DNA of 64,000 nt from Niveibacterium sp. SC-1 (GCF_038235435.1 NZ_CP151275.1:620001-684000); one strand, 5' to 3'; counted from the stretch's first letter, positions 46,073-56,997 are shown. Program-made: numbers and translations. The notes: generated from the sequence alone by a model not told the origin.

Positions 46073-46099
46073 TTAGCACTCCGGGCCTGTGAGTGCTAA
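46073..46099. promoter_or_regulatory. CIRCE operator (HrcA site) of rpoH
   Basis: TTAGCACTC-N9-GAGTGCTAA, a perfect match to CIRCE. On the minus strand a -10-like TAAAAT (46070-46075) overlaps its 3' end and TTAGCA could serve as a weak -35, so HrcA binding would block the promoter. The promoter elements are inferred; the operator is seen directly. Confidence 0.93.
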
Positions 46100-46197
46100 T
46101 GGGCCTCCCGAGTTCCTGACTGGCCTCATCCTCCAATCGGGAAGAGCCCGCCGGAGCGCCTAACAGCGACCTCCGCAAGGTTTCATGGAGCTTGGCC

Positions 46198-46635
46198 ATG
46201 AATACGCATCGCATCCTCGCCGCCATCGCGCTTGCAGCCCTGATCCCGGGTTTGAATGCCTGCGCCAGCGGGCCTCGCCCAAGGCCGACGATTCCTGTGC
46301 CGGATGAGCGGGTCTTTGCCGCCAATCTGCCCGCAGTCCGTTCGGACAGTGCGGCGAGTCTCAGCCTGGAGCGGGACCGTGCCTTCCAGGGTTCTGACTG
46401 CCTGGCGCGCATCGAGCTCGACGGCAAGACCGTGGCCGACGCGCGCACCGGAGAGCGCCTTACCCTGCAGCTCGACCCCGGCCGGCATCGGGTCAAGGCC
46501 TTCCCGCGGGGCCTCTGCGACGGTCTGGTGGAGCTGGACCTCGATCTGAAGCCCGGGGAGCAGCGCAGCTATCGCTACGGCTATGGCGCCGATCCGAGCG
46601 GTCAGCTCTTTTCCCTGACCGAGCTGACCCCTTAG
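46198..46635 (+). CDS. Small lipoprotein of unknown function
   Basis: 145 aa from MNTHRILAAIALAAL, signal peptide with lipobox LNAC. The rest is a beta-rich domain (LARIELDGKTVADARTGERL; LDPGRHRVKAFP), like PEGA-type modules. It reads divergently from rpoH with about 155 bp between starts, and its stop overlaps convergent oppF by 4 bases. Confidence 0.75.
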   Translation: MNTHRILAAIALAALIPGLNACASGPRPRPTIPVPDERVFAANLPAVRSDSAASLSLERDRAFQGSDCLARIELDGKTVADARTGERLTLQLDPGRHRVKAFPRGLCDGLVELDLDLKPGEQRSYRYGYGADPSGQLFSLTELTP

Positions 46636-47642
46636 GGCGCCGAAGGCTCGGCAACCCGCTGGATTTGCCCCGCCTTGATACAGGCGGCCCACGCCTTCTC
46701 GTCCCCCCGCGCGGCGGGGATCGCCGCTGCGCAGGCGGCCTCGGCAAGTGGACAGCGGGTGCGGAAGACGCAGCCCGAAGGGGGCGAAACCGGACTGGGG
46801 AGCTCGCCCGCCAGCGTCTGCCCGCCGCGCTTGCGTGCGCGTTGCGGATCGGGCACCGGCGCCGCCCGCAAGAGCGCCTGGGTGTAGGGATGGGCCGGCT
46901 GACGGAAAAGCGTTTCGCCGGACGCCTGTTCCATGCCGCGGCCCAGATACATCACCAGCACCCGATCGGCCAGATGGCGCACCACGGCGAGGTCGTGGGC
47001 GATGAAGAGCATTGCGAGCTGCTCTTCCCGCTGGAGCTCACGCAGGAGATTGAGGATCTGGGCCTGGATCGAGACGTCCAGTGCCGAGACCGGTTCATCA
47101 CAGATCAGTAGCGCAGGCTCCACGATCAGGGCCCGGGCGATACCCACCCGCTGGCATTGGCCGCCGGAGAATTCATGCGGGTAGCGGTTGAGCAGCGCGG
47201 CGGGCACGCCCACGCGCTGCGCCATGTGCCGCACGCGTTCCCGCAACTCCGTCGCGGCCAGCCCGGGCCTTTGGGCCTGCAGGGGTTCGGCGATCGCCTG
47301 GCCAATACTCATGCGTGGATCGAGCGAGGAAAGCGGATCCTGGAAGACCATCTGGATCGCCCCGCGCACGGCATGCCAGGTTGCGCGGTCCGCGCCGGCC
47401 AGTTCCCGCCCGTGGAAGCGGATGCTGCCGGAATGGATGGGGTTGAGCCCGACCAGGGCGCGCGCGAGCGAACTCTTGCCGCAGCCCGACTCCCCTACGA
47501 TCGCGAGGGTCTCGCCGGCGTCGAGGTGAAAACCCAGATCGCTGACCGCGTGGACGAAGCGGCGCGGCGCCCAGGGCGTCCAGGATTCCCGCGCCAGCGC
47601 GAAGCGCACCTGCAGGTCGCGCACCTCCAGCAAGGGGCTCAC
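46632..47642 (-). CDS. oppF: Oligopeptide ABC transporter ATPase OppF
   Basis: 336 aa from a GTG that overlaps the oppD stop (GTGA). [17 protein letters not shown] is Walker [21 protein letters not shown] the signature, [20 protein letters not shown]alker B. The C-terminal oligopeptide-type extension has [14 protein letters not shown]. It powers uptake together with OppD. Confidence 0.93.
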   Translation of the reverse strand: MSPLLEVRDLQVRFALARESWTPWAPRRFVHAVSDLGFHLDAGETLAIVGESGCGKSSLARALVGLNPIHSGSIRFHGRELAGADRATWHAVRGAIQMVFQDPLSSLDPRMSIGQAIAEPLQAQRPGLAATELRERVRHMAQRVGVPAALLNRYPHEFSGGQCQRVGIARALIVEPALLICDEPVSALDVSIQAQILNLLRELQREEQLAMLFIAHDLAVVRHLADRVLVMYLGRGMEQASGETLFRQPAHPYTQALLRAAPVPDPQRARKRGGQTLAGELPSPVSPPSGCVFRTRCPLAEAACAAAIPAARGDEKAWAACIKAGQIQRVAEPSAP

Positions 47643-48610
47643 GCGTGCAGCTCCGGCGGGTCGCGGTGGCAGGCCCGGCGCCGTCCCTCGGCCCAGGGCA
47701 CGAGCGGTGCGGGGCCGAGGCAGGCCCGGTCGCGTTGGCTGCAGCGCGGGGCGAAGGGGCAGCCGGGCGGCAAAGCCTGCAGATCGGGCGGATTGCCCGG
47801 AATGGCCGACAGGGCGGCCGTCCGCTCGCCGTCCAGGCGCGGCAACGCGGCCAGGAGGCCGCAGGTGTAGGGATGGCTGGGTGAGTCGAAAAGACGCGCG
47901 ACCGGCGCTGACTCCATGATCCGCCCGGCATACATGACCAGTACTTCGTCGCAGGTGCCGGCGATGACGCCCAGGTCGTGACTGATCAGGATCATCGCGG
48001 TGCCGAACTCGCGCTGCAGTTCGGCCAGCAGTTCGAGGATCTGCGCCTGCACGGTGACATCGAGCGCCGTGGTCGGCTCATCCGCGAGCAGCAGGCGCGG
48101 CCGGCACAGCAAGGCCATGGCGATGACCACCCGCTGGCGCATGCCGCCGGAAAGTTCGTGCGGGAACATGCGCAGGCGTCGCGCGGCATCGGGGATCTTC
48201 ACTGCGTCGAGCATGCGCAGGGCCTGGGCCTGCGCGCTGCGCTTGTCGGCGCCGGCGTGGAAGCGCAGCACTTCGTCGAGCTGCTCGCCGATGCGCAGGT
48301 AGGGGTTCAGGGCCGTCATCGGGTCCTGGTAGATCATCGCGATGCGGCTGCCGCGGATGCGGTTCAAGGCGCGCTCGTCCAGTCCGAGCAGGTCTTCACC
48401 CTCGAAGCGGACGCGCCCATCCGCGCGACCGTTGGCCGCGAGCAGACCCATGAGCGCGTAAGCCGTCTGGCTCTTGCCCGAACCCGACTCGCCGACGATG
48501 CCCAGGCTGCGGCCCGCTTCCAGCGAGAAGGAAAGATCGCTGACCGCCGCGACCTCCCCTTCGGGCGTGGCGAAACGGACGCTGAGCGATTCGACTTCCA
48601 GCAGCGCCAC
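47639..48610 (-). CDS. oppD: Oligopeptide ABC transporter ATPase OppD
   Basis: 323 aa from GTG at 48610. Walker [18 protein letters not shown], signature [18 protein letters not shown], Walker [21 protein letters not shown], and a C-terminal [14 protein letters not shown]. The start is 2 bp after the oppC stop. An upstream open stretch in the same frame overlaps oppC and is not coding. Confidence 0.93.
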   Translation of the reverse strand: MALLEVESLSVRFATPEGEVAAVSDLSFSLEAGRSLGIVGESGSGKSQTAYALMGLLAANGRADGRVRFEGEDLLGLDERALNRIRGSRIAMIYQDPMTALNPYLRIGEQLDEVLRFHAGADKRSAQAQALRMLDAVKIPDAARRLRMFPHELSGGMRQRVVIAMALLCRPRLLLADEPTTALDVTVQAQILELLAELQREFGTAMILISHDLGVIAGTCDEVLVMYAGRIMESAPVARLFDSPSHPYTCGLLAALPRLDGERTAALSAIPGNPPDLQALPPGCPFAPRCSQRDRACLGPAPLVPWAEGRRRACHRDPPELHA

Positions 48611-48612
48611 GT

Positions 48613-49545
48613 TCAGCGACCCCGCGGATCGAGTGCGTCGCGCAAGCCGTCGCCGACGAAGCCGAAGGCGAAAAGCGTGGCGACCAGGAAGCCGGCCGGG
48701 AAGAGCAGTTCCCAGGGTGCGTTCTCCAACGACTTGGCGCCCTGTTCGAGCAAGGCGCCCCAGGAAGTCATCGGTTCCTGCACGCCGAGGCCGAGGTAGG
48801 AGAGGAAGGACTCGAACAGGATCATCTGCGGCACCAGCAGGGTGGCATAGACGATCACTAGGCCCAGCACATTGGGCACGATGTGGCGCAGCACGATGCG
48901 GGCCGGCGACACGCCACCGACGATGGCCGCGTCGATGAACTCGCGGCGGCGCAGCGCGAGTGTCTGCCCGCGCACGATGCGCGCGACATCCAGCCAGGAG
49001 ACCGCGCCGATCGCCACGAAGATCAGCCACAACGACCGGCCGAAGAAGGTCATCAAGAGGATCACCAGGAACACTACTGGGAAGGAGCCCAGCACTTCCA
49101 GCGCCCGCATCATCGCGCTATCCGTGCGGCCGCCCGCATAGCCGGCCGTGGCGCCGTAGAGCGTGCCGAGCACGACGGCGACCAGCGCGCCCAGGGCACC
49201 CACCAGGAGCGACACGCGTCCGCCCAGCAGCGTGCGCACCAAGAGATCGCGCCCGATGTAGTCGGTGCCGAACCAGTGGCCGCTGACTGCGTCCGGTGCG
49301 GCCTGCATCAGGCCGAAATCCGGCTCGTCGAAGGGAAAGGGCGAGAACGCCGGGCCAATGAGACAGGCGAGCAGGACGAGCACAAGGAGGAGCAGGCCCG
49401 AACTGGCGGCGCGGTTGCGCAGGAAGCGCCGCCGGGCGTCCGCCCACAGGCTGCGCGCCGGGGGCAGGTGATCCTGCAAGGCATCGAGTTCGGGGAGCGG
49501 CGGAAGGGGATGGGCAATCACGGGGCGGGCGATCATGGGCTGCAT
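48613..49545 (-). CDS. oppC: Oligopeptide ABC transporter permease OppC
   Basis: 310 aa from the ATG at 49545 (a TTG nine bases upstream is also open). The N-terminal cytoplasmic stretch and first helix ([20 protein letters not shown]) are followed by the permease core ([20 protein letters not shown]) and EAA-loop segment ([20 protein letters not shown]). Confidence 0.92.
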   Translation of the reverse strand: MQPMIARPVIAHPLPPLPELDALQDHLPPARSLWADARRRFLRNRAASSGLLLLVLVLLACLIGPAFSPFPFDEPDFGLMQAAPDAVSGHWFGTDYIGRDLLVRTLLGGRVSLLVGALGALVAVVLGTLYGATAGYAGGRTDSAMMRALEVLGSFPVVFLVILLMTFFGRSLWLIFVAIGAVSWLDVARIVRGQTLALRRREFIDAAIVGGVSPARIVLRHIVPNVLGLVIVYATLLVPQMILFESFLSYLGLGVQEPMTSWGALLEQGAKSLENAPWELLFPAGFLVATLFAFGFVGDGLRDALDPRGR

Positions 49546-49557
49546 GGCGCGCAACGC

Positions 49558-50484
49558 CTACTTGATGCGCATGCGTGGATCGATCCAGCCGTAGAGCAGA
49601 TCGACCACGGTGTTGAAGGCCACGGTGAGCGTGCCCACCAGCAAGGTGAGTGCCAGCACCAGCGCATAGTCGCGGTTGAGGGCGCCGTTGATGAAGAGCT
49701 GCCCCAGGCCGGGCAGACCGAAGAAGGTCTCCACCACGATGGAACCGGTGAGGATGCCGACCAGGGCCGGGCCGAGGTAGGAGAGTACGGGCAACAGCGC
49801 CGGCCGCAAGGCGTGGCGACGCAGGATGTAGCCGCGCGGCAGCCCCTTGGCGCGCGCGGTGCGGATGAAGGGGCTGGCGAGCACCTCGATCATGCTGCTG
49901 CGGGTCAGGCGCGCGATGACGGCGAGGTAGTGCAGGCACAACACCGCCACCGGCAACACCATCATCAACGGCCGTCCGCCTTCCCAGCCGCCGGCCGGCA
50001 GCAGCTTGAGCCACACCGCGAAGACCAGGGTCAGCACTGGCGCGAGCACGAAGTTGGGCACCACGAGGCCGAGCGTGGCGGCACCCATGAGCAGGTGATC
50101 GAGCCAGCCGTTCTGCCGCACCGCCGCGAGCAATCCCGTCGCGACACCCAGCACCACGGCGAGCACGAAGGCGCAGAGACCGATGCGCATCGACACCGGC
50201 AGCGCCGTGCGCAGGAGGTCATTGACGCTGAAGTCCTTGTATTTGAGCGAGGGGCCGAAGTCGCCCTGCAGCAGGTCGCCCAGGTAGCCGAGGTACTGCT
50301 GCCAGAGCGGCTGGTCGAGCCGGTACTTGGCCTGCACCGCGGCGAGCACCTCGGGCGGCACGTTGACCTCCGCGGCGAAGGGGCCGCCCGGCGCGAGGCG
50401 GATCAGGAGGAAGGTCAGCGTCACCAGGACCAGCAGGGTGGGCAGGGCTTCGAACAGGATCCGCCGCAGGAGGAAACGCAGCAT
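49558..50484 (-). CDS. oppB: Oligopeptide ABC transporter permease OppB
   Basis: 308 aa. FLLRRILFEALPTLLVLVTL is the first helix; YIRTARAKGLP-like segment FIRTARAKGLPRGYILRRHA is the EAA loop, and ETFFGLPGLGQLFINGALN a conserved family stretch. It pairs with OppC to form the membrane channel. It follows oppA by 9 bp. Confidence 0.93.
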   Translation of the reverse strand: MLRFLLRRILFEALPTLLVLVTLTFLLIRLAPGGPFAAEVNVPPEVLAAVQAKYRLDQPLWQQYLGYLGDLLQGDFGPSLKYKDFSVNDLLRTALPVSMRIGLCAFVLAVVLGVATGLLAAVRQNGWLDHLLMGAATLGLVVPNFVLAPVLTLVFAVWLKLLPAGGWEGGRPLMMVLPVAVLCLHYLAVIARLTRSSMIEVLASPFIRTARAKGLPRGYILRRHALRPALLPVLSYLGPALVGILTGSIVVETFFGLPGLGQLFINGALNRDYALVLALTLLVGTLTVAFNTVVDLLYGWIDPRMRIK

Positions 50485-50493
50485 CGGGTGCCT

Positions 50494-52116
50494 TCAGTGC
50501 GCGAGCAGGTAGAGATCCTGACTGCGGATCCGCCCCTCGGGATTCCTGCCGTAGCCCTTGACCCAGGGCTTGATCAGGTGCCGGTTGGTGTAGTGGTAGA
50601 GGAAGGCCGCGGGGAAGTCCTGGCCGAGGATGCGTTCGGCATCCTGGTACAGGCGCGTGCGTTCGGTTGCGTCCAGCGTGGTCTTGGCCTGGTCAACGAT
50701 CGCGTCGTACTTCGGATTGTTGTACTTGCCATCGTTATTGCCGTGGCGCGAGTGGAAGAGATCGACCATCGAGGAAGGCTCGTTGTAGTCGGCCACCCAG
50801 GAGGCGCGCACGATCTCGAAGTCGCCGCGGTTGCGGGTGTCGAGGTAGGTCTTCCACTCCTGGTTGAGCAGCTCGACCTGCACCGGTCCGACGCGCTTCC
50901 ACATCGCGGCCACCACCAGCGCGATCTTCTTGTGGGCCTCGCTGGTGTTGTAGAGGATCTGCAGGCGCAGGGGTTTCGCCGGGCTGTAGCCGGCCTCCAT
51001 CAGCAGGGCGCGCGCCTGGTCGTTGCGCTGGACCTGGCTGAGTTTCTGCCAGTCGTGCTGGATCGGCGCATAGCCGGTCGCGCCGTCAGGCGTGAAGCTG
51101 AAGGCCGGGCTCTCGCCGGTGCCGATGATCTTCGTGGCGATGATGTCGCGGTCGATCGCCAGCGAGAGTGCGCGGCGTACGCGCACGTCCTGCAGGGCCG
51201 GGCGGCGCAGGTTGAAGCTGTAGTAGTAGGTCGCGAGCTGTGGCCAGGTCACGAGTTCGGTCGGGATGTCGCGGCGGATCTGCGCGAGCTGCTCGGAGGG
51301 CACCCCGCCGTCGGCCGTCATGTCCACGCCGCCGGCGCGGTAGCGCTGGTATTCGGCGGACTGGTTGTTGATCGGCAGGTAAGTCACCTTGTCGATCACC
51401 GTACGGGCGTCGTTCCAGTAGTGCTTGTTGCGGACCAGCACGATGCGCTCATTGACCACGCGTTCGGCCAGCGTGTAGGCGCCGTTGCCGACGAGTTTGC
51501 CCGCCTCGGTCCAGCGATCGCCGTAGCGTTCCACCAGCTTGCGCGGGATCGGCATGAGGCTGCCATGGGCGAGCGTGGCGACCAGGTAGGCGACGGGTTT
51601 CTCCAGTGTGATCTCCAGCGTGTGCGCATCGAGCGCCTTCACGCCGAGCTCGTTCGGCGGGCGCTTGCCCTCGACGATCGCCATCGCATTCTGGACATTG
51701 CAGGCCTTGCCGAGGAACCAGGCGTACTGCGAGGCGGTGGCGGGATCGACCATGCGGCGAAAGGCGTACTCGAAGTCGCCCGCCGTCACGGGGCTGCCGT
51801 CCGACCACCGGGCCTCCTTGCGCAGGGTAAAGCGCCACACTCGTCCGTTGTCGAGGCTCTCCCACTTTTCGGCGACGCCGGGAATGACACGGCCATCCGG
51901 ATCCAGGCTCACCAGGCCCTCGAAGAGGTCGACCACGAGGTTCGACTCGGGCCGACCCTCGATCTTCCCCGGGTCCAGCGTCGCCGGCTCGGTGGCGTTG
52001 CCGCGCACGATCTCCTGTCTGGCTGCCAGCTTTGCGCCGGCGGGTAGCTGCGCCGCGTCGGCCGGCAGGCACAGGCACAGGCCGCAGAGGCAGACGCACA
52101 GCAGGGACAGACGCAT
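50494..52116 (-). CDS. oppA: Oligopeptide-binding periplasmic protein OppA
   Basis: 540 aa SBP_bac_5 protein. Sec signal peptide MRLSLLCVCLCGLCLCLPAD with cleavage near ADA-A. Typical stretches: EPATLDPGKIEGRPESNLVV and WSDGSPVTAGDFEYAFRRMV. It captures peptides in the periplasm. First gene of oppABCDF, divergent from the hemerythrin gene (218 bp between starts). It resembles the E. coli OppA/MppA group, so murein peptide is also possible. Confidence 0.93.
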   Translation of the reverse strand: MRLSLLCVCLCGLCLCLPADAAQLPAGAKLAARQEIVRGNATEPATLDPGKIEGRPESNLVVDLFEGLVSLDPDGRVIPGVAEKWESLDNGRVWRFTLRKEARWSDGSPVTAGDFEYAFRRMVDPATASQYAWFLGKACNVQNAMAIVEGKRPPNELGVKALDAHTLEITLEKPVAYLVATLAHGSLMPIPRKLVERYGDRWTEAGKLVGNGAYTLAERVVNERIVLVRNKHYWNDARTVIDKVTYLPINNQSAEYQRYRAGGVDMTADGGVPSEQLAQIRRDIPTELVTWPQLATYYYSFNLRRPALQDVRVRRALSLAIDRDIIATKIIGTGESPAFSFTPDGATGYAPIQHDWQKLSQVQRNDQARALLMEAGYSPAKPLRLQILYNTSEAHKKIALVVAAMWKRVGPVQVELLNQEWKTYLDTRNRGDFEIVRASWVADYNEPSSMVDLFHSRHGNNDGKYNNPKYDAIVDQAKTTLDATERTRLYQDAERILGQDFPAAFLYHYTNRHLIKPWVKGYGRNPEGRIRSQDLYLLAH

Positions 52117-52242
52117 TGAGCAGGGGCTCCAGGGGCTCGGGGCGACAGGGATCGCGGGAAGGGTAGGTACTCGCCTGCCAGCGCGCAAGCGAAGTGACCG
52201 TGCGACAGGAATCCTCGGGCCGATTGGCGCTGGCTCCCGAAG

Positions 52243-52256
52243 TTGACCTGCCTCAA
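52243..52256. promoter_or_regulatory. Imperfect FNR/DNR-like box before hemerythrin
   Basis: TTGACCTGCCTCAA differs from TTGAYNNNNRTCAA at one fixed base. It lies about 80 bp before the hemerythrin ATG and 127 bp before oppA. Possible control by low oxygen or nitric oxide; weak evidence. Confidence 0.35.
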
Positions 52257-52334
52257 TATGCCGCTGGCGCACTTCAAGTTTCATCCCTAAATTGCGCGAG
52301 ACCTACCCCCTTGTACGCTACCAACGAGACCGCC

Positions 52335-52718
52335 ATGCCCCATCGCCGCCAGCGCCTCTATCACCTGAGCCTCGAACACAAGACGGCCATGAGCCTCGCC
52401 AATACGGTGCGGGAGCTCGTGCCCGAGGACGAGAGCGCCCTGCCGGACATTTCCGAACGGGTGCGCGAGGTCTTCCAGCGCGAAATGCTCCAGCACTTCG
52501 GCGAGGAGGAGAAGTACGTCTATCCGCAGCTGGTGGCGATCGGCCGCGAGGATCTGCGCGACCGCATGGCGGCCGAGCATGTGCGCATCTGCGAACTGGC
52601 CGACTCCCTGGCCAAGCCGACGGCGGAGCTGATCGAGCAGTTCTGCGAAACCCTGCGCAAGCATGTGGAGTTCGAGGAAGACGTCGTCTTCCTGGAGCTG
52701 GAGCGCGCCGGCTACTGA
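52335..52718 (+). CDS. Hemerythrin HHE-domain protein
   Basis: 127 aa, four-helix-bundle pattern. HLSLEHKTAM, HFGEEEKYVYPQL, AAEHVRI and HVEFEEDVVFLELE provide His and Glu ligands for a di-iron site. Related proteins sense or store oxygen or handle nitric oxide and iron-sulfur damage. The start at 52335 fits the domain. Confidence 0.87.
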   Translation: MPHRRQRLYHLSLEHKTAMSLANTVRELVPEDESALPDISERVREVFQREMLQHFGEEEKYVYPQLVAIGREDLRDRMAAEHVRICELADSLAKPTAELIEQFCETLRKHVEFEEDVVFLELERAGY

Positions 52719-52809
52719 GGCTCTCGGCGGCGGCAATGCGGCGGCAGTAGCCGCTGCACCAGCCGCACCTTGACGCTAGACTGGCGGGCCCGTTTTCCGG
52801 CTGCCCGCC

Positions 52810-54570
52810 ATGCACCCGATCCGCCGGCTCTTCCTGCACGCGCGCCAGTACCGGCGCGACCTCGCCTGGGCGAGCGTCTTCTCGGTCCTCAACAAGTTCT
52901 TCGACGTCCTGCCCGAGGTGCTGATCGGCATCGCGGTCGATGTGGTCGTCAATCGCAAGGACTCCTTCCTCGCCCGGCTCGGCCTCGTCGATCCCTGGCA
53001 CCAGCTGATGTTGCTCGCGGCGCTGACCGTGCTGGTCTGGGTCTGCGAGTCGCTGTTCGAATACCTCTACGCGATCCGTTGGCGCAACCTCGCGCAGAAC
53101 CTGCAGCATGCCCTGCGGATCGAGGCCTACGCGCATGTGCAGAAGCTCTCGCTGGGCTGGTTCGAATCGCGCCGCACCGGCCAGCTGATGTCGGTGCTCA
53201 ACGACGACATCAACCAGATGGAGCGCTTTCTCAACGGCGGCGCCAATGACCTGATCCAGGTGGTGGCCGGCTCGCTGATGGTGGGTGCGGTCTTCTTCGT
53301 GCTCACCAGCAAGATCGCCCTGCTGGCGCTGATCCCGATCCCGCTCATCATCTATGGCGCCTTCTGGTTCCAGGCCCGGCTGGCGCCGCGCTACACCGCG
53401 GTGCGCGAGGCCGCCGGCACGCTCAACGCGCGGCTCAACAACAATCTGCTGGGCATCGCGACGATCAAGGCCTACACCGCCGAGGACTACGAAGTCGGCC
53501 ATATCCGCGAGGGCTCGCAGGCCTACCGCGCGCGCAACGCGGAGGCGATCCGGCTCTCGGCAGCGATCACCCCGGTGATCCGCATGGCGATCCTCGCCGG
53601 CTTCACCGTGACGCTGCTCTACGGAGGTCTCCTGGCCCTGCGCGGCGAGATCGGCGTCGGCAGCTACTCGGTGCTGGTCTACCTGACCCAGCGCCTGCTC
53701 TGGCCGATGACCCGGCTGGCCGACATGACCGACCTCTACCAGCGGTCCATGGCCTCGATCGAGCGGGTCATCGACCTGCTCGACGCACCGGTGACGATTG
53801 CCTACGAGGGCAGGGCGCTGCCGCGTTCGGCGGTCGCCGGTGCCCTGCATTTCGACGCCGTGGAATTCGCCTATGGCGAGCAGCCCACCCTGCGCGGCAT
53901 CGAGCTGGAGATTCCCGCGGGCGCCAACGTGGCCTTCGTCGGCAGCACCGGCAGCGGCAAGAGCACGCTGGTCAAGCTCCTGCTGCGCTTCTACGAACCG
54001 CAGTCCGGCGCGGTGCGCCTGGACGGGGCCGATGTGCGCGAACTGGACCTGCAGGACTTGCGCGGCGCGATCGGCTATGTGGCGCAGGACAGCTTCCTCG
54101 CCGACGCCACGGTGGCGCAGAACATCGCCTACGGCGCGGCGGGCGCAGCGCGCGAGGACATCGTCGCAGCCGCCGTGGCGGCCGAGGCGCACGAGTTCAT
54201 CATGGGCTTGCCGCAGGGCTACGACACGCCTGTAGGCGAGCGCGGCCAGAAGCTCTCGGGCGGTCAGCGCCAGCGGATCGCGCTTGCCCGCGCGATCCTC
54301 AAGGATCCGCCCATCCTGGTGCTGGACGAGGCCACCAGCGCGGTCGACAACGAGACCGAGGCGGCGATCCAGCGTTCGCTCGAACGCCTGGTGCAGGGCC
54401 GCACCAGTCTCATCATCGCGCACAGGCTTTCCACGGTTCGCCATGCGGACATGATCCATGTGATGGAGGCCGGTCAGATCGTCGAGTCCGGCACCCACGA
54501 GACCCTGCTTGCGCAAGGCGGCCAGTACGCGGCGCTGTGGCGGCTGCAGACGGGCGAGCGGCTGGGCTGA
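52810..54570 (+). CDS. ABC exporter, fused membrane and ATPase domains
   Basis: 586 aa half-transporter of MsbA/multidrug type. Six helices in residues about 20-320, then the ATPase: Walker [21 protein letters not shown] near 377, signature [16 protein letters not shown], Walker [17 protein letters not shown]. It works as a homodimer exporting lipids or drugs; the substrate is not visible. Single gene with about 90 bp on either side. Confidence 0.92.
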   Translation: MHPIRRLFLHARQYRRDLAWASVFSVLNKFFDVLPEVLIGIAVDVVVNRKDSFLARLGLVDPWHQLMLLAALTVLVWVCESLFEYLYAIRWRNLAQNLQHALRIEAYAHVQKLSLGWFESRRTGQLMSVLNDDINQMERFLNGGANDLIQVVAGSLMVGAVFFVLTSKIALLALIPIPLIIYGAFWFQARLAPRYTAVREAAGTLNARLNNNLLGIATIKAYTAEDYEVGHIREGSQAYRARNAEAIRLSAAITPVIRMAILAGFTVTLLYGGLLALRGEIGVGSYSVLVYLTQRLLWPMTRLADMTDLYQRSMASIERVIDLLDAPVTIAYEGRALPRSAVAGALHFDAVEFAYGEQPTLRGIELEIPAGANVAFVGSTGSGKSTLVKLLLRFYEPQSGAVRLDGADVRELDLQDLRGAIGYVAQDSFLADATVAQNIAYGAAGAAREDIVAAAVAAEAHEFIMGLPQGYDTPVGERGQKLSGGQRQRIALARAILKDPPILVLDEATSAVDNETEAAIQRSLERLVQGRTSLIIAHRLSTVRHADMIHVMEAGQIVESGTHETLLAQGGQYAALWRLQTGERLG

Positions 54571-54669
54571 GGCGCCGCGTCGCAGCTGCCGGCGTCGGCC
54601 GGCGCGGAGGTGCATGTCGTGGTCGCGCCGAGTGGCTACACTCGACCCTTTCCCTCGCCGGACTCCGCC

Positions 54670-55311
54670 ATGGAAACCGTTGATCTGACCCAGCTGCGCC
54701 AGGACTACGCGCGCGCCGAACTGATGGAGGCGGACGTCGCTGCCGATCCGGTCCAGCAGTTCGCGCGCTGGTTCGGCGACGCGCAGCGCGCCCAGCTCCT
54801 CGAACCCTATGCAATGACGCTCGCCACCGCCGACCTCACCGGTCGGCCCTCGGCGCGCATCGTGCTGCTGCGCAGCTTCGACGAGGCGGGCTTTTCCTTT
54901 TTCACCAACTACGCCAGCCGCAAGGGTGACGAACTCGCGGCCAATCCGCAGGCCACCCTGCTGTTCTTCTGGGCCGAGCTCGAACGCCAGGTACGTATCG
55001 AGGGGCGGGTGGAGAAGCTCGACGCGGCCGAATCCGATGCCTACTTCGCCTCGCGCCCCCTGGGCAGCCGCCAGGGCGCCTGGGCCTCGCCACAGAGCCG
55101 GCCGATCGCCGGGCGCCAGGAGCTCGACCAACGCCTGGCTGACGCAATCGGGCGCTATGGTGAGACCGTGCCGCGTCCGCCCTATTGGGGCGGCTATCGC
55201 GTGGTGCCAGAGGCCTTCGAGTTCTGGCAGGGCCGTCCCAGCCGGCTCCACGACCGAATCTGCTATGTTCGCGAGCCCGCTGCCTGGCGTATCGTGCGGC
55301 TCGCACCCTGA
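54670..55311 (+). CDS. pdxH: Pyridoxamine 5'-phosphate oxidase
   Basis: 213 aa. [52 protein letters not shown] and [15 protein letters not shown] are the FMN- and substrate-binding segments. It makes pyridoxal phosphate. The C-terminus (WRIVRLAP) matches the family's end. Confidence 0.96.
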   Translation: METVDLTQLRQDYARAELMEADVAADPVQQFARWFGDAQRAQLLEPYAMTLATADLTGRPSARIVLLRSFDEAGFSFFTNYASRKGDELAANPQATLLFFWAELERQVRIEGRVEKLDAAESDAYFASRPLGSRQGAWASPQSRPIAGRQELDQRLADAIGRYGETVPRPPYWGGYRVVPEAFEFWQGRPSRLHDRICYVREPAAWRIVRLAP

Positions 55312-55383
55312 GCCGCGCCCACCACGCGGCGCCATCCGCACTGTCCCTTTTTCCCCTACCCCAAAACAGCAGGAGATTCCGAA

Positions 55384-55884
55384 ATGTCCAATGTGACCCT
55401 TGGCGGCAACCCGATCGACGTGGCCGGCAGCCTGCCGCAAGTCGGCGCCACTGCCCCTGATTTCCAGCTCACCGGCGCCGACCTCGCCAACCACGGCCTC
55501 GCCGAATTCGCCGGCAAGCGCAAGGTGCTCAACATCGTCCCCAGCCTGGACACGCCGACCTGCGCCACCTCGACCCGCAAATTCAACGAGAAGGCCTCTT
55601 CGCTCGACAACACCGTGGTGCTGGTGGTCTCGGCCGACCTGCCCTTTGCCGCCAAGCGCTTCTGCGAAGTGGAAGGCCTCAAGAACGTGCAGACCCTCTC
55701 CACCTTCCGCGGCGGCGACTTCAAGAAGTCCTACGGCGTGGATGTCACCAGCGGCCCGCTGGTCGGCCTGACCGCCCGCGCCGTGGTGGTGCTGGACGAG
55801 AACAACAAGGTCCTGCATAGCGAGCTCGTTTCCGAGATCAAGAACGAGCCGAACTACGACGCCGCCCTGGCCGCGCTGAAGTAA
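55384..55884 (+). CDS. tpx: Thiol peroxidase, atypical 2-Cys
   Basis: 166 aa. [18 protein letters not shown] holds the peroxidatic Cys and [13 protein letters not shown] the resolving Cys. It reduces peroxides using thioredoxin. An AGGAG site lies just before the ATG, and a terminator follows. Confidence 0.96.
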   Translation: MSNVTLGGNPIDVAGSLPQVGATAPDFQLTGADLANHGLAEFAGKRKVLNIVPSLDTPTCATSTRKFNEKASSLDNTVVLVVSADLPFAAKRFCEVEGLKNVQTLSTFRGGDFKKSYGVDVTSGPLVGLTARAVVVLDENNKVLHSELVSEIKNEPNYDAALAALK

Positions 55885-55908
55885 GCCGAGCCCCCGGGTT
55901 CCGGATCG

Positions 55909-55932
55909 AAACGGCGCCGCAAGGCGCCGTTT
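55909..55932. terminator. Terminator after tpx
   Basis: AAACGGCGCC and GGCGCCGTTT around a GCAA loop, 25 bp past the tpx stop. The T-tract is short. Confidence 0.75.
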
Positions 55933-56000
55933 CTGCGTTCACCAGGCCGCAAAGTCCCTACAATCTCGCCCGTTCACATTTTTCCGCCGGGATCGCCGCC

Positions 56001-56933
56001 ATGTCCGTGCTCATCTGCGGGTCGCTTGCCTACGACTCGATCATGGTCTTCCAGGACCGCTTCAAGAACCACATCCTCCCGGACAACATCCACATCCTGA
56101 ACGTGTCCTTCCTCGTGCCCCAGATGCGGCGCGAGTTTGGCGGCTGTGCCGGCAACATCGCCTACAACCTGAAGCTGCTCGGCGGCGAACCGCTGATCAT
56201 GGCCACCGTGGGCGAGGACTTCGACCCGTATCGCAAGCGCCTGGATAGGCTCGGTATCCCGCAGACGCATATCCGCGTCCTGGCCGACACCTACACCGCC
56301 CAGTGCTTCATCACCACCGACCTGGACCACAACCAGATCACCGCCTTCCACCCGGGCGCGATGTCCAATTCGCACGACAACCATGTGGGCGAGACCCAGG
56401 GCGTGAAGCTCGGCATCGTCGGGCCCGACGGTCGCGACGGCATGCTGCAGCACTCGCGCGACTTCCATGCCGAGGGCATTCCCTTCGTCTTCGATCCGGG
56501 CCAGGGCATGCCGCTCTTCAACGGCGATGAGCTCAAGCAATGCCTCGAATGGGCGACCTGGTGCACGTTGAACGACTACGAGGCGCACCTGATGTGCGAG
56601 CGCACCGGCCTGAGCCTGGAAGCGATCGCCGGCCAACTCGAAGGCCTGATCGTCACCCGTGGTGGCGAAGGCTCCGATCTCTACGTGGGCGGCTCGCGCA
56701 TCCATGTGCCCGCAGTGCGCGCGGAGCGCCTTGCCGACCCCACCGGTTGCGGCGACGCCTATCGCGGTGGCCTGCTCCATGGTCTGGCTTCGGGCTGGTC
56801 GCTGGAGAAGTCGTGCAAGCTCGCGAGCCTGATGGGCGCGATCAAGATCGCCGAGACCGGCCCGCAGAACCATGCGCCCTCGCGCGACGCGATTGCGGCC
56901 CAGTTCCGCACCGCCTTCGGCGAGGTGCTGTGA
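56001..56933 (+). CDS. PfkB-family carbohydrate/nucleoside kinase
   Basis: 310 aa ribokinase-like protein. FGGCAGNIAYNLKLLGGEP is the substrate-binding glycine pair, and DPTGCGDAYRGGLLHGLA holds the catalytic Asp and anion hole. It phosphorylates a sugar or nucleoside with ATP; overall pattern is close to adenosine-kinase-like enzymes of betaproteobacteria. Confidence 0.88.
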   Translation: MSVLICGSLAYDSIMVFQDRFKNHILPDNIHILNVSFLVPQMRREFGGCAGNIAYNLKLLGGEPLIMATVGEDFDPYRKRLDRLGIPQTHIRVLADTYTAQCFITTDLDHNQITAFHPGAMSNSHDNHVGETQGVKLGIVGPDGRDGMLQHSRDFHAEGIPFVFDPGQGMPLFNGDELKQCLEWATWCTLNDYEAHLMCERTGLSLEAIAGQLEGLIVTRGGEGSDLYVGGSRIHVPAVRAERLADPTGCGDAYRGGLLHGLASGWSLEKSCKLASLMGAIKIAETGPQNHAPSRDAIAAQFRTAFGEVL

Positions 56934-56997
56934 GGATGTCGTTCGTCCGGCACTCGCAGAGTCCGTGCCGCGCGAGGCGCGCGCGCCTGCCGCAGCG

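Noticed and set aside
48883..52047. Very long open frame antisense to oppC, oppB and oppA
   Set aside because: Three real genes with clear motifs lie on the other strand; the composition (Arg, His, Gln, Glu rich) is typical of a high-GC shadow.
52318..55818. Long open frame antisense to the ABC exporter, pdxH and tpx
   Set aside because: Same reason: it crosses several real genes and their gaps without any domain.
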